The position numbers were made by a program, and so were the translations under genes. Positions 14,918 through 24,585 of a stretch of 58,167 bases of DNA are shown here, piece after piece (within the stretch, counting starts at the first letter, position 1; the number at the start of each line of letters is the position of its first letter). Source of the stretch: an uncultured Butyrivibrio sp. (GTDB lineage: Bacteria; Bacillota; Clostridia; Lachnospirales; Lachnospiraceae); NCBI GenBank assembly GCA_946623755.1, contig CAMORK010000007.1, positions 1 through 58,167 of the forward strand. Direction: 5' to 3'. A model generated the notes under the pieces. It made no database searches and was not told the origin of the DNA. It worked only from the letters and a program-made list of their open reading frames with translations.

Positions 14918-17682
14918 TATTTCCACTCCTTTTTAAGTGCCAAAAGCTTCTCTGCGGCAGCCATTACCATAGGCGGATTAAAGCCCATAAAGAACATTGT
15001 CTGCATCTCATTCAGCGTAAGACCAAGGCTCTCAACATCCTTGCTTTCCATAAGCTTATACGCAATTGGCAGATCCTTTTTTATGATATCTACTGCTCTT
15101 TCGTCCTCGGCAAACTCTTCAAGCCTTGTGTCCATGGTATACATAAGCCTGTAGTCCCTCTTAGGCTTATAGGTCTTTTCAAAGACTCCTGCCTGAAGCT
15201 GCACCTCTTCTCCGCCTGTTCCAGGCAATATGTAAACTGCGGAACATCCGAAGGGAACACCTACTCTGACAGTGATTGTTCCGTCATCGTTGATCTTCCA
15301 GAAAGATGTGTATTTACCGCTCACTGAGTTGTATTCAAAGTCCACATACTGAAGCTTGGAGCTTAGCTGCGGCGCGATATATGCACTCTTAAATCCTGCG
15401 GAATTAGGCTGTATTCCTGCAATAAAACGGTATACATATTCCATTACAGAGCCATAAGAATAGTGATTGAGCGAATTCATATTGGTTCCGCTGATGGTTC
15501 CGTCATCGAGGATTGAGTTCCATCTCTCCCAGATTGTTGTCGCTCCGAGGTTGATGCAGTGCATCCATCCGGGGAAGCCTTCCTGGAACAGGATGTAATA
15601 AGCAATATCCTCCATATCGTTTTCTGCCAGTACCTGACACATCATAGTAGCACCGACAAAGCCGCCCTTGATCTTATAGCAGTCCTTTTTAAGCCTGAGC
15701 TTAAGGCCTTCGATTATCCTGTCCTTGTTGATAAATATCTTGTATTTGAGGCAGATAAGATAAGCAGTCTGAGTATCAACAGCAAGTCTTCCGCTTGGCG
15801 TGAAATACTCATTTAGTATTGCAGTATTCACTTTCTCGGCACGTTTTGCATACCTTATACTGTCATCAACATATCCCAGGATTCTTGCTGCGCTTCCGGC
15901 TTTTATCAGTGATTCGTAGTAATACACTGAAGCCACAAAATAGTCATCCGTACCGCCCTTCATGCTCTGAGGGCTGATTCCGTCCTGTGCCAGCCAGTCC
16001 CCGAAGTGGAATCCAAAATTCCAAAGGCCGGTATCACCGTGTTCTTCATCCTCGCGGATGATATGATCAACCCAGTCCTTCATCAGCGGATAGTTAGCTC
16101 TAAGGTCATCCTCATCTCCGTAATACTCGTACAGCGCCATAGGGAGGAATGTTGCCACATCGCCCCATACGCTGCTTCCACCGGGGGCCTTGCTGATATT
16201 GGGAATAAAGTTTGCAACCACTCCGTCATGGTCCAGCTGATCAAGATGCAGGTCATATAAAAACTTTCTGTAGAAAGCTCTTGTATCCATGTTAAAGCAG
16301 GCAGTAGGTGCAAAAACCTGTGCATCGCCTGTCCATCCGAGGCGTTCGTCTCTCTGAGGGCAGTCAGTCGGCATATCCAGGAAATTGGACTTCTGTCCCC
16401 AGATACAGTTGCTTGCAAGCCTGTTCAGCTTGGTATCGGATGTTTTTATAGATACCGTAGTTTCAAGGTCGGAATATACCACGTTTCCGGTGAAATCTTC
16501 TGCGCTTAGCTCACCTTCCCAGCCTGTTACTCTCACATATCTGAATCCAAAATACGTAAAGTGTGGGCGCACATTCTCTTCTCTTCCATCTGAAACATAG
16601 GTAAACTGCGCTTTGGCAGATCTGTAATTGGCGTTGTAGAAATTACCCTCCTGCAGAACCTCACCAAAATCCAGGGTAACCTTTGTACCACTTGGCAGCT
16701 TGGACTTAAATGAAACATATCCCGTAAAGTTCTGCCCAAAATCAAGGACTTTCTCACCGGTCGGTGTATCAATGATCTCTTTAACAGGAAGAGTCTCTTT
16801 TACAACAACAGGCAGACTGTACCTCTCCACCAGTTTTGATCTGACTTTGCTGCTGTCATCCCAGATTTTTACCGGCTTTAATTCGTTCTTTTTATCTTTC
16901 CATAACAGATGGTTGTATTCCTCGCCATCATATATGTCGCTTGAAGCAATATCACTTCCGCAGTAGCTAAAGCTCTCATCTGTCATGACAACGAGCTTTC
17001 CGTTGACGTATACTTCCGCGATCACGCCGAATTTATTGCCGTAGTACGCCACATCTCCGTCATAGCCAAGACGACCCTTGTACCAGCCGTTTCCGCAGAT
17101 AATAGAGAGTTTGTTATCTTCAGCCAAAAGCTCTGTAATATCATAGGTCTGGTACTGTACTGCCTTGTTATAGTCGTTGCAGAAAGGCGCAAGATAATCA
17201 TCACCGATCTTAACGCCATTTAAGTAAGCCTCGTAGAGGCCAAGGCCTGTCACATAAATACGACCGTTCTCAATGTCCCTGATCTTGCCCAGAGAGAAGT
17301 CTTTTACAAAGCATGGGTGGAAAGACGGCTCCTCATCTGTACCGATAAACTTAGCCTTCCACTTCTCGGTCATCTTGCCGGTCTCAAAGAAGCAGATGTC
17401 GCTCTTGGCTGTATTATCCTCATCATCAGTTACTTCAACGTAGAAATAATACCTTGTTCTGGGCTCGGGACTAATTTCTATAGTCTCTCCGATCCAGTCC
17501 AGATCATGATCTTCCTTGCTCCAGAGGATTTCCGAAAAGTCCTGCTTTGTGCTTACAACGATCTTGGAGCGCACCTGATAAGAGCCTTTTGCCTCAACTA
17601 CTTTCCAGCTGCACTTTATTTTGGGATACGAAAAGCCTATGGGATTTTCAATTCCGTTTATCTTTACATCAACAATTTTCAT
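14917..17682 (-). CDS. Alpha-L-rhamnosidase, glycoside hydrolase family 78
   Basis: 921-residue intracellular GH78 enzyme. N-terminal beta-sandwich domains precede the (alpha/alpha)6 catalytic barrel, where the conserved block 440-453 (DCPQRDER then GWTGD) supplies the catalytic acid and substrate contacts; a C-terminal beta-sandwich (to ~840) follows. Residues ~845-921 are an extra helical tail, ending TLNEM and a Pro-containing helix, like the one on the GH2 at 28701. It removes terminal alpha-L-rhamnose from rhamnogalacturonan-type oligosaccharides or plant glycosides. AAGGA precedes the ATG. Position between the HPr-like gene and GH43 in the importer operon makes rhamnose a likely part of the substrate. 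Confidence 0.93.
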   Translation of the reverse strand: MKIVDVKINGIENPIGFSYPKIKCSWKVVEAKGSYQVRSKIVVSTKQDFSEILWSKEDHDLDWIGETIEISPEPRTRYYFYVEVTDDEDNTAKSDICFFETGKMTEKWKAKFIGTDEEPSFHPCFVKDFSLGKIRDIENGRIYVTGLGLYEAYLNGVKIGDDYLAPFCNDYNKAVQYQTYDITELLAEDNKLSIICGNGWYKGRLGYDGDVAYYGNKFGVIAEVYVNGKLVVMTDESFSYCGSDIASSDIYDGEEYNHLLWKDKKNELKPVKIWDDSSKVRSKLVERYSLPVVVKETLPVKEIIDTPTGEKVLDFGQNFTGYVSFKSKLPSGTKVTLDFGEVLQEGNFYNANYRSAKAQFTYVSDGREENVRPHFTYFGFRYVRVTGWEGELSAEDFTGNVVYSDLETTVSIKTSDTKLNRLASNCIWGQKSNFLDMPTDCPQRDERLGWTGDAQVFAPTACFNMDTRAFYRKFLYDLHLDQLDHDGVVANFIPNISKAPGGSSVWGDVATFLPMALYEYYGDEDDLRANYPLMKDWVDHIIREDEEHGDTGLWNFGFHFGDWLAQDGISPQSMKGGTDDYFVASVYYYESLIKAGSAARILGYVDDSIRYAKRAEKVNTAILNEYFTPSGRLAVDTQTAYLICLKYKIFINKDRIIEGLKLRLKKDCYKIKGGFVGATMMCQVLAENDMEDIAYYILFQEGFPGWMHCINLGATTIWERWNSILDDGTISGTNMNSLNHYSYGSVMEYVYRFIAGIQPNSAGFKSAYIAPQLSSKLQYVDFEYNSVSGKYTSFWKINDDGTITVRVGVPFGCSAVYILPGTGGEEVQLQAGVFEKTYKPKRDYRLMYTMDTRLEEFAEDERAVDIIKKDLPIAYKLMESKDVESLGLTLNEMQTMFFMGFNPPMVMAAAEKLLALKKEWK

Positions 17683-17748
17683 ACTTTCTGTCCTTAATCA
17701 AATATGAGAATTAGCCCGGACATGAATTTCTCATATCCAGGCTGTACA

Positions 17749-17982
17749 TTACTTAAATAAAAACTTGGCGATCCTCTCCATGTCCTCAGGCTGATGCGCA
17801 AAAACTTCAACGTTGGGGATCTCGGCAATCTGAGGGAACACGCTGGATAACGCTATGATCTGGCAAAGCTTGGACTTTAGATTTAATCTGTCGCCCTCAG
17901 GTGTAACAAGCTCAACATCTCCTTTGCACTGTTCTACAACCTCTAAAAAGCCTTCAAAATCCGATAATTTATCAATTACCAT
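17749..17982 (-). CDS. HPr-like small protein without the phosphorylatable His
   Basis: 77 residues. The fold pattern fits the HPr superfamily: a first helix, then GDVELVTPEGDRLNLKSKL, where the KS before a hydrophobic helix corresponds to the HPr Ser46 region, then a final strand and helix. The conserved active-site His (HARP motif of true HPr) is missing; the equivalent segment reads DFEGFLEVVEQC. Such degenerate HPr-like proteins are common in Lachnospiraceae but of unknown role. GGAGG and a good spacing define the ATG. It lies between GH3 and GH78 in the sugar operon, so a regulatory or allosteric role in sugar use is possible. Assignment is based on pattern only. Confidence 0.5.
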   Translation of the reverse strand: MVIDKLSDFEGFLEVVEQCKGDVELVTPEGDRLNLKSKLCQIIALSSVFPQIAEIPNVEVFAHQPEDMERIAKFLFK

Positions 17983-18000
17983 ATTTTTCTACCTCCAAAG

Positions 18001-19698
18001 TTAATATGCCAGGTACTCTTTTCCGCAGAACGGATCCACGGGGCTTACACCCTTAAATTCGCTTCTGCCGAGGATCTTTTCTACAACTGACTCGATCACG
18101 TAATCATGATTCGAATATGCGTTGATATATGTTTTAATCATAGGCACATCCAGAAGATGATACGGAATCTGCAGTGAAATAAACATTGTTGGAACAACTT
18201 CCACAAACCACGGAATATTGTTGCCTGCTCCGAAAATTGTGTGCCAGTTGAGTCTTGCTGTGGTTTTGTTTGATGCATTCTCCACGTTTCCGAGATAGAT
18301 GACAAGATCGTATTTGTTCCTGAACTCGGTAACAGACTCAAACTTGATAGGCTTATTGAAATCAAACTCTTCCTTCACGTAAGGGATCATTTCAAAACCT
18401 TCAGCCTCCATAAGCTTAACAAAGGTCTCTTCGACTCTCTTTTCGGAAGCACATCCGCCCATGATCTCATACAAGACCCTCTTATGCTTTTTAGGTGATA
18501 TCGGTAAAAGAGCTTGTGTATCCTTTACAAGTGTCACCGACTTGTCAGCGCACTCTTTTGCCCAGGCTACGTGCTCATCACTTCCGATAACAGGAAGGTT
18601 TTTCTTATCAGGAACCAAAGTTCCGTTAGCTTTTTTCTCATGGAGTCTCAGAGCTGCCTTCATGGCAAGAATACGTGTAATAGCTTCATCAAGACGCTTC
18701 TCGGAGAGAATACCCTCCTCATAGCCTTTCTTCATGAACTGAATATCTTCGTCATAATCCTTGTTGAACAGGATCATGTCACAACCGGCCTCAATGCAGT
18801 ATGGTACTGACTTTTCTCTGTCCATTGCGCAAAGGAAGCCAACCATAGGGGTTGCATCCGTGATGATCATTCCGTTAAATCCAAGCTGATCTCTGAGGAG
18901 ATTCTGTAGGAGCTCGGGTGAAAGAGAAGCAGGCATCAGCTTCTTTGGAAGGTTAGGATTGAACTTCTTCTGGTAAGAAGGAAGCGCAATATGTCCAACC
19001 ATTACTGAAAGCGCACCTTCGTCGATAAGGGTTTTGTATACATCACCATAGGTTCTATCCCACTCCTCACAGCTAAGGCTGTTTACGCTGGTTAAAATGT
19101 GCTGGTCGACTTCATCTACTCCGTCTCCCGGGAAGTGCTTGATTGCTACTGCAGAGCCGCACTCTTTTGCACCTCTCATATATTCAAGGCCGAATTTCTT
19201 GACCTTTTCAGGGTCGGAGCCATAGGTTCTTACATTTGTTATTGGACTGTGATAATTAAAATCAATGTCCACAACAGGGGCAAACGCGTAATTACATCCT
19301 ACAGCCTGACCTTCACTGCAGCTGACCTTCGCAAGTCTGTAAGCCTGCTCCGGATCATCTGTTGCAGCCACTTGCATCTGCTTTCCAAAAGCAGTTCCCT
19401 CAAGCACGATCCCGTCGCCACCTGCCTCAAGATTTGCTGCCAGAAGCATTGGAACTTTGCTGTTGGTCTGAAGGTATGAATACGCATTGAACAATTCTTC
19501 AGTTTTTCCGGTCCTGAACATAAGTCCGCCGGGATTCTTGGAAAGAATCTCATACTGCAGATACTGCTCGTTCGGTGAATATCCTATCGGGAAAAAGAGC
19601 TGTCCAAGCTTCTCGTCTAATGTAAGAGAAGCTTTGGTCTCTTCAACCCACTTAATGTCTTCATCTGATAAATAAAATGGTTTAGCTTTTAAATCCAT
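18001..19698 (-). CDS. Glycoside hydrolase family 3 protein (NagZ-like layout)
   Basis: 565 residues, no signal peptide. The N-terminal TIM barrel has the GH3 substrate block KHFPGDG (187-193) followed by the DQH dyad (198-200), which in NagZ-type enzymes acts as acid/base, and the nucleophile Asp281 in IITDA. A second alpha/beta domain (about 370-545) is present. The layout is that of the short beta-N-acetylhexosaminidase/glycosidase branch rather than the three-domain beta-glucosidases. Given the neighbours it may cleave a beta-linked sugar from the imported oligosaccharide; amino-sugar specificity cannot be excluded. AGAGG precedes the ATG. It follows the permease gene by 13 bases. Confidence 0.88.
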   Translation of the reverse strand: MDLKAKPFYLSDEDIKWVEETKASLTLDEKLGQLFFPIGYSPNEQYLQYEILSKNPGGLMFRTGKTEELFNAYSYLQTNSKVPMLLAANLEAGGDGIVLEGTAFGKQMQVAATDDPEQAYRLAKVSCSEGQAVGCNYAFAPVVDIDFNYHSPITNVRTYGSDPEKVKKFGLEYMRGAKECGSAVAIKHFPGDGVDEVDQHILTSVNSLSCEEWDRTYGDVYKTLIDEGALSVMVGHIALPSYQKKFNPNLPKKLMPASLSPELLQNLLRDQLGFNGMIITDATPMVGFLCAMDREKSVPYCIEAGCDMILFNKDYDEDIQFMKKGYEEGILSEKRLDEAITRILAMKAALRLHEKKANGTLVPDKKNLPVIGSDEHVAWAKECADKSVTLVKDTQALLPISPKKHKRVLYEIMGGCASEKRVEETFVKLMEAEGFEMIPYVKEEFDFNKPIKFESVTEFRNKYDLVIYLGNVENASNKTTARLNWHTIFGAGNNIPWFVEVVPTMFISLQIPYHLLDVPMIKTYINAYSNHDYVIESVVEKILGRSEFKGVSPVDPFCGKEYLAY

Positions 19699-19711
19699 TG
19701 AAAAAACCTCT

Positions 19712-20725
19712 TTATACTTTTGCCTTTCCGGCTTTCATTCTGGCAAATAGTGCCTGTATCTTATCTGTCTGAGCTGAGAATGAGTAGAATCCAAGTACGA
19801 AGATTCCGAGGATGATCTGTTGCCATCCGCCTGCTCCAAGGTTCAGACAGTTGAGTCCGTAGTTCATGATTTCCATACCGATTGCAGCGATTGCGATACC
19901 TACTACATCACAGCTTGCAAGTCCAATGAAGGTTCCCATAAATACAGGAACTATGTAAGAGAACATGATTCCTGATGTTGCAAGTCCTGACTGAGGACCA
20001 ACTTCGTGCTGCGATACATAAATGATTGCTGCAAATCCAAGAATGATTCCTGAGAAAATATATGTGATAAACACATTCTTTTTCTCATTGATACCGATGT
20101 TTACACCGGCTCTCTGATTGTTTGATAAGATCTTTCCTTTTCTTCCTGCTGCTGTGAAGTATGTGAACACCACAAATGCCAAAATTGCAAGTCCGGCGGG
20201 AAGAAAGATACCGGGAAGTCTTCCGAATACTGATGTTTCAACTGATGAGTAAAAAACTCTGATACCCTGTCCACCAAATACAAGGTATGTAAGTGACTCA
20301 TAGAAAAGAGTCATACCGATCGTGCAAATAATGATCGGAATGCGGCCTAAGATGTACACTGTTGCTGTAAACATGCTTAAAACAACTGCCAGCACCACTG
20401 CGATGATCAGTGCCAGCCATGGATTCTTGGTATCATAACCAATATGTCCTGCAACAATGGCTGTAAGAATCATGGTCGCTCCACCGGAGAAGTCAAATCG
20501 TCCATTTTTGAGCTGGATCCATATTGCCAGAGCCACACAGATTGTCATGGATGCATTAAGAAATACCTGCTGCAGCATATCTCCCGAGAGGAAGATCAGC
20601 TTTCCATTGACATAACATTTTTCATTAGTACCGGTAATGATCAGCATCACCACAAACATCAATAATGGAAAAATGACAGATAACCCTATTTTTTTGAATA
20701 TCTCTAAGCCTTTATTTGTATTCAT
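19712..20725 (-). CDS. Ribose/xylose-type ABC transporter permease (second subunit)
   Basis: 337 residues with about nine or ten membrane helices and the RbsC-family pattern: a GRFDFSGGATMILTA helix near residue 75, corresponding to the G-I-DLS segment of RbsC, and a cytoplasmic loop RAGVNIGINEKKN that contacts the ATPase. It pairs with the permease at 22046 as a heterodimer, an arrangement seen in several sugar importers. GAGG lies before the ATG. A strong hairpin separates it from the binding-protein gene, so it is probably made in smaller amounts than that protein. Confidence 0.9.
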   Translation of the reverse strand: MNTNKGLEIFKKIGLSVIFPLLMFVVMLIITGTNEKCYVNGKLIFLSGDMLQQVFLNASMTICVALAIWIQLKNGRFDFSGGATMILTAIVAGHIGYDTKNPWLALIIAVVLAVVLSMFTATVYILGRIPIIICTIGMTLFYESLTYLVFGGQGIRVFYSSVETSVFGRLPGIFLPAGLAILAFVVFTYFTAAGRKGKILSNNQRAGVNIGINEKKNVFITYIFSGIILGFAAIIYVSQHEVGPQSGLATSGIMFSYIVPVFMGTFIGLASCDVVGIAIAAIGMEIMNYGLNCLNLGAGGWQQIILGIFVLGFYSFSAQTDKIQALFARMKAGKAKV

Positions 20726-20747
20726 ATCGTTTCCTCATTACCAGGAT

Positions 20748-20780
20748 GATGCCTGGGGGATAATAAATATCCCCCACATC
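20748..20780 (-). other. Intercistronic hairpin between binding-protein and permease genes
   Basis: GGGGGATA (20755-20762), loop ATAAA, TATCCCCC (20768-20775), extended by GATG/CATC pairing. No T-tract follows on the minus strand. Such hairpins usually protect the 3' end of the abundant binding-protein message and lower downstream expression. Confidence 0.7.
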
Positions 20781-20808
20781 ATTACCATTTCATAAATTTT
20801 TCTTTAAA

Positions 20809-22026
20809 TTACTTAAGTGAATCTATTGTGATTGTTGAACATGCCTTTTTAAGCTGCTCGTATGTAGCGTCAGGATTAGCATATGCTGTCATGTTGAGAA
20901 CATCTTCAGGAGTAAAGAGTGCATCTGAAGCATTTGCTGTGAAGTAAATGTTCTTTTCAAATGCTGTCATATCTTCGTCACTGTTCATGATGAACTGATC
21001 GCAGCTCACTCTCTCAGCATCCTCCGGCTGATCCTTAAACTCTACGCCATTGATCTTGTTTAAAAGAAGTACAAGTGGATATGTGATACTCTCAACAGCT
21101 GTTACGCAGTTCTGCTGATATGTTCCTGTTCCTGCTGATCCGAAGTTCTTCTCTTCTCCGCCATCAAAACCTGTTGTGAAGAGCTTGATGTTCTTGTCAT
21201 TACCTGTCTGAACCATAACGGGATATACGAAGCCTGTTCCTGCGGCGAAGCTCATGATTGCCTGGATGCCCTCATGCTTAGCAAAGTATGTGCTGTCCAT
21301 AGGAGCGAATGCCAGAACGTCTGTCTCCTCGTTTAAAGGATCACATGTTATCTTAACATCAGCTGTCTTGTTGTACTCGTCAACCTCTGCAATGAACTGC
21401 TGAGCTGCAAGTGTCTGTGCAGGGAATGCCCATACAGGGAAGATGGCCAGTGAAACATGTGTTATAGGAGCATCAGCATTTCTCTCGTTGTACTCAAGAA
21501 GACTTTCAAACATCTGCTTTCCTACTATTACGTTGTCAGGAGCATAGCCGTCTATTGCTGTTCCTACGAAATGATCGTTCTTGAATACAGCATCATAAGC
21601 CTGTGTGTAAGAGATATCGTAGTCGCAAAGATATCCGCCGATGTATACGTCCGCTGCCTCGCACTCCTGTACGATAGCTGCTGTTCCTGAATCCATTGTG
21701 CAGATGATTCCGTCAACACCTGAAGCAATGAGCTCCTGGATCTTTGTAAGGTTTACACCTTCGTCAGTCTGAGATAAAACTGTGTACTTAAATTTGCAGT
21801 TCAAAGTATCTGACATATTGTCCAGATATGCCTTTGCTGCTGTTGTTGCAAGACCACTGTCCTGATAGAAAGCTACACCGATGGTGCAGTTCTTGCCTGC
21901 CTTTTCACTTGATGCAGCACCCTCTGAGCTTGCTGCTCCGCTTCCGCTTGATCCGCAAGCCATAAGTGAAAATGACATTACGCCTGCAAGCATCATAGCT
22001 ACAAATTTCTTTACTGCGTTTTTCAT
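20809..22026 (-). CDS. Sugar ABC transporter substrate-binding lipoprotein
   Basis: 405 residues. The signal peptide ends in a lipobox, SLMAC, so the mature protein is a lipid-anchored surface protein, followed by a Ser/Gly/Ala-rich linker. The mature part is a periplasmic-binding-protein type 1 fold (RbsB/XylF family): GVAFYQDSG strand, the LIASGVDGIICT block, and a C-terminal FTTGFDGGEE loop near the sugar site. It should capture a mono- or oligosaccharide for the two permeases. AAGGAGGG fixes the ATG at 22026; an earlier in-frame start would spoil the signal peptide. Specificity is unknown, but operon enzymes point to a rhamnose/pentose-containing glycoside. Confidence 0.92.
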   Translation of the reverse strand: MKNAVKKFVAMMLAGVMSFSLMACGSSGSGAASSEGAASSEKAGKNCTIGVAFYQDSGLATTAAKAYLDNMSDTLNCKFKYTVLSQTDEGVNLTKIQELIASGVDGIICTMDSGTAAIVQECEAADVYIGGYLCDYDISYTQAYDAVFKNDHFVGTAIDGYAPDNVIVGKQMFESLLEYNERNADAPITHVSLAIFPVWAFPAQTLAAQQFIAEVDEYNKTADVKITCDPLNEETDVLAFAPMDSTYFAKHEGIQAIMSFAAGTGFVYPVMVQTGNDKNIKLFTTGFDGGEEKNFGSAGTGTYQQNCVTAVESITYPLVLLLNKINGVEFKDQPEDAERVSCDQFIMNSDEDMTAFEKNIYFTANASDALFTPEDVLNMTAYANPDATYEQLKKACSTITIDSLK

Positions 22027-22045
22027 AAAACCCTCCTTAAATAAG

Positions 22046-23011
22046 TTATCTTGGTAAAACCCCATTATTCTTACGACAAGTAATGAGAATAATGATTATA
22101 AAAATGATTGCCTTGACGAAATTGATGTAATTAAGTTCTACACCCATTGTCGTCAGATCATTTGTCAGCAACACATAAGTAAATGTACCGATCAGAGCAC
22201 TTCTTACCTTTGAGACCATTCCTCCTGAAAGAGGCATTCCTCCGAGGATCAGGCAGATCATTACATCCATTGCATATCCACCGCCTGTTCCCTTTCCGGC
22301 TGTTCCGGTTCTCATCAGCATGATGAAGGATGCTATAGCCACGCACACACCAAATGTCATATAAGCGATTACCTTCCATCTGGTTGTGTTGATGCCGCTC
22401 TGTGCGGCAACTACTTCATTAGCTCCGATTGCCTTTGTATATTTACCCAGCTTGGTGTAGTTGAAAAGGAATGTTACAACCAATGCAACTATCACTATTG
22501 CTGCCAAAATGATCCAGTTATATGCTGTTCTGCTTGAGGGCTTAATGCTTGCCTCAATGGAAATTGTGTTGTTTCCGGTGCTCTCCATGAGAAGGAGCTG
22601 TGCTCCGGTAAAGAAGAACATAAGGAAAAGCGAAGTTACAATTGACGGAAGCTTGAGCCATACAGCAACTGCTCCGTTGAAAGCTCCGCACACCAGGGCG
22701 ATGGCCAGGATAACAACAAAACTAAGTATCACTCCTGCGATAGTTCCGCCCATTTTGTTGGAGATCAATATCATCAGGATTGAGTAAACACCAATCTGCT
22801 GTCCTATTGATACATCCATGAATCCCATGGAATAAACAAACACCGCTCCGAGGGATAGGATCGCATACGCTGATGCCGCCTGCAGTACTGTTCCTACGTT
22901 ATAGGAGAGGTTTTCTCCACTGAATATGAGAAACAGGATAAAAGTCGCTGTCAGACCGGCATACGCCGCGATATCATATACATGCTTTTTAAAAAACGCT
23001 TTTGAAAACAT
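22046..23011 (-). CDS. Ribose/xylose-type ABC transporter permease (first subunit)
   Basis: 321 residues, about nine membrane helices, RbsC/XylH family. The helix FMDVSIGQQIGVYSI (about 64-78) matches the conserved G-D-S-G segment, and the cytoplasmic coupling loop contains KAIGANEVVAAQSGIN, a classic match to the RbsC GGN..AA..SGI motif. Follows the ATPase gene by 15 bases and precedes the binding-protein gene by 19. Forms a heterodimer with the permease at 19712. Confidence 0.93.
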   Translation of the reverse strand: MFSKAFFKKHVYDIAAYAGLTATFILFLIFSGENLSYNVGTVLQAASAYAILSLGAVFVYSMGFMDVSIGQQIGVYSILMILISNKMGGTIAGVILSFVVILAIALVCGAFNGAVAVWLKLPSIVTSLFLMFFFTGAQLLLMESTGNNTISIEASIKPSSRTAYNWIILAAIVIVALVVTFLFNYTKLGKYTKAIGANEVVAAQSGINTTRWKVIAYMTFGVCVAIASFIMLMRTGTAGKGTGGGYAMDVMICLILGGMPLSGGMVSKVRSALIGTFTYVLLTNDLTTMGVELNYINFVKAIIFIIIILITCRKNNGVLPR

Positions 23012-23026
23012 CTCTTTCCTCCTAGA

Positions 23027-24532
23027 TCAGATCATGTATTCGATAATATCTGTCTCTGACAGATCCTTACTTCTTGTGAACTCCTTGCTGATGGCAAAAT
23101 CCTTCATTACCACGATCTTGTCTGCCATACCGATGAGTTCTGCCATTTCCTCACTTATGAGGATTATTGCCTTGCCCTGTTTCTTCATCTCTGCAATCAG
23201 AGCATACATAAACTGTTTAACGCCGATATCAACGCCTCGTGTAGGGCAGTCCATGATGATTACATCCGAGCCCTTGGCAGTCCATTTCGCAAAGGATACT
23301 TTTTGTTTATTACCGCCGCTTAAGGTGTTGACCCACTGATTACCGTCATTGCACTTGATCCTGAAGGATTCAATCTCTTTATCCGATAAGCTCTTTTCAT
23401 CGGAAGGTTTAATGAACAGGTTCTTCGCAAGGTCTTTTTCCGAAGGAAGTGTGATATTATCCTGAATCGATCCCTCAAGGATAAGTGCCTCTGTATCTCT
23501 GTTCTTGGATATATATCCGATTCCCGCTGAAATCGCTTCGTTGCAGTTGTGGATCTTCTTGCCGTTGCGGATCACTTCTCCGGATTCAGGCTTTTCAAGT
23601 CCGAATGCAAGTCTTCCGATCTCATGCATTCCGCAGCCGCTCAGACCACCGAATCCAATGATCTCTCCTTCATGTACCTGCAGTGAAAAGTCCTTGATCT
23701 CACCGAGTGTCACATTTTTGAGTTCCAGCGCAACCTTGTCGCCGTGGGATGTGTCATAATCTTCTCTGTAATATGCATCTCCGATCTCACGGCCAACCAT
23801 CATGTACCTGATGACCTGTTCGGCGTTTGGCATATCCATCTCTTCCCTGTTAAGATGACCAATGATTTCTCCATCTCTAAGTACTGTAAGATCTGTACAC
23901 TGCTCCAGGATTTCTTCCATATCATGTGAAATAAAGATTACAGACTTTCCATTATCTTTAAGCTTATGTATAAGGTCATAAATAAGTTTTCTGCCTTCGT
24001 GAGAGAGCGCTGTGGTTGTCTCATCGACAACAAACACCTCTGTATCCTCGGAAACACATCTCACGATCTCAATCAGCTTCCTGTCCTCGAAGCCGTACTT
24101 ATTTATGCTGTCTGTGGCCTTGATATGAGTGATCTCGAATTTATCGAGGATTTCCTGAGCTGCAGCGTTGAGCTTCTTCATATTTACAATTCCAAATTTG
24201 GAAAACTCATCAAAGCGTCCTGCAAAGATGTTTTCAGCAACCGTACAGTTAGGAATTGTATTTGCCTCCTGAAGTACCATACTGATGCCGGCCTTCTGAG
24301 CTTCTACCATGCTGTCGGGATCCCAGGGCTGTCCTTTATAAAATGCTTCGCCGCTGGTTGCTTTCTGCATACCTGCAAGGATTGATGTTATGGTTGATTT
24401 ACCGCTGCCGTTCTCGCCGATAAGACCACGGATCTGACCACGGTAAAACTTTACATCCACTCCCCTGAGCGCTTTAGTGATCCCAAAGTTCTTGGTCATG
24501 TTTTTTACTTCAATTATCAATTCCTGTTCCAT
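23027..24532 (-). CDS. Sugar ABC transporter ATPase (RbsA/MglA type, two nucleotide-binding domains)
   Basis: 501 residues with two fused ATPase domains. The first has Walker A GENGSGKS (39-46) and an IRGLIGENG strand, but its signature reads YGFEDRK instead of LSGGQ, and its Walker B ends VDETTTAL. The second has a degenerate Walker A (GGLSGCG) and a good signature LSGGNKQK. Complementary degeneration of the two sites is usual in RbsA-type proteins. GGAGG lies five bases before the ATG at 24532; an ATG four codons earlier overlaps that ribosome site and is rejected. First gene of the operon, divergent from the AraC-GH39 regulator. Confidence 0.93.
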   Translation of the reverse strand: MEQELIIEVKNMTKNFGITKALRGVDVKFYRGQIRGLIGENGSGKSTITSILAGMQKATSGEAFYKGQPWDPDSMVEAQKAGISMVLQEANTIPNCTVAENIFAGRFDEFSKFGIVNMKKLNAAAQEILDKFEITHIKATDSINKYGFEDRKLIEIVRCVSEDTEVFVVDETTTALSHEGRKLIYDLIHKLKDNGKSVIFISHDMEEILEQCTDLTVLRDGEIIGHLNREEMDMPNAEQVIRYMMVGREIGDAYYREDYDTSHGDKVALELKNVTLGEIKDFSLQVHEGEIIGFGGLSGCGMHEIGRLAFGLEKPESGEVIRNGKKIHNCNEAISAGIGYISKNRDTEALILEGSIQDNITLPSEKDLAKNLFIKPSDEKSLSDKEIESFRIKCNDGNQWVNTLSGGNKQKVSFAKWTAKGSDVIIMDCPTRGVDIGVKQFMYALIAEMKKQGKAIILISEEMAELIGMADKIVVMKDFAISKEFTRSKDLSETDIIEYMI

Positions 24533-24579
24533 AGGTTCCTCCATGTCATGGAATAATCACTTGTTCTCTTGATGAAACA

Positions 24580-24585
24580 ATTATA
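24580..24585 (-). promoter_or_regulatory. -10 element of the sugar operon promoter
   Basis: Minus strand TATAAT about 47 bases before the ATPase start, with no recognisable -35 at 16-18 bases, as expected for an activator-dependent promoter under the divergent AraC protein. The rest of 24545-24792 holds no gene; on the plus strand TTTACC-17-TATCCT may serve the regulator. Confidence 0.5.
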
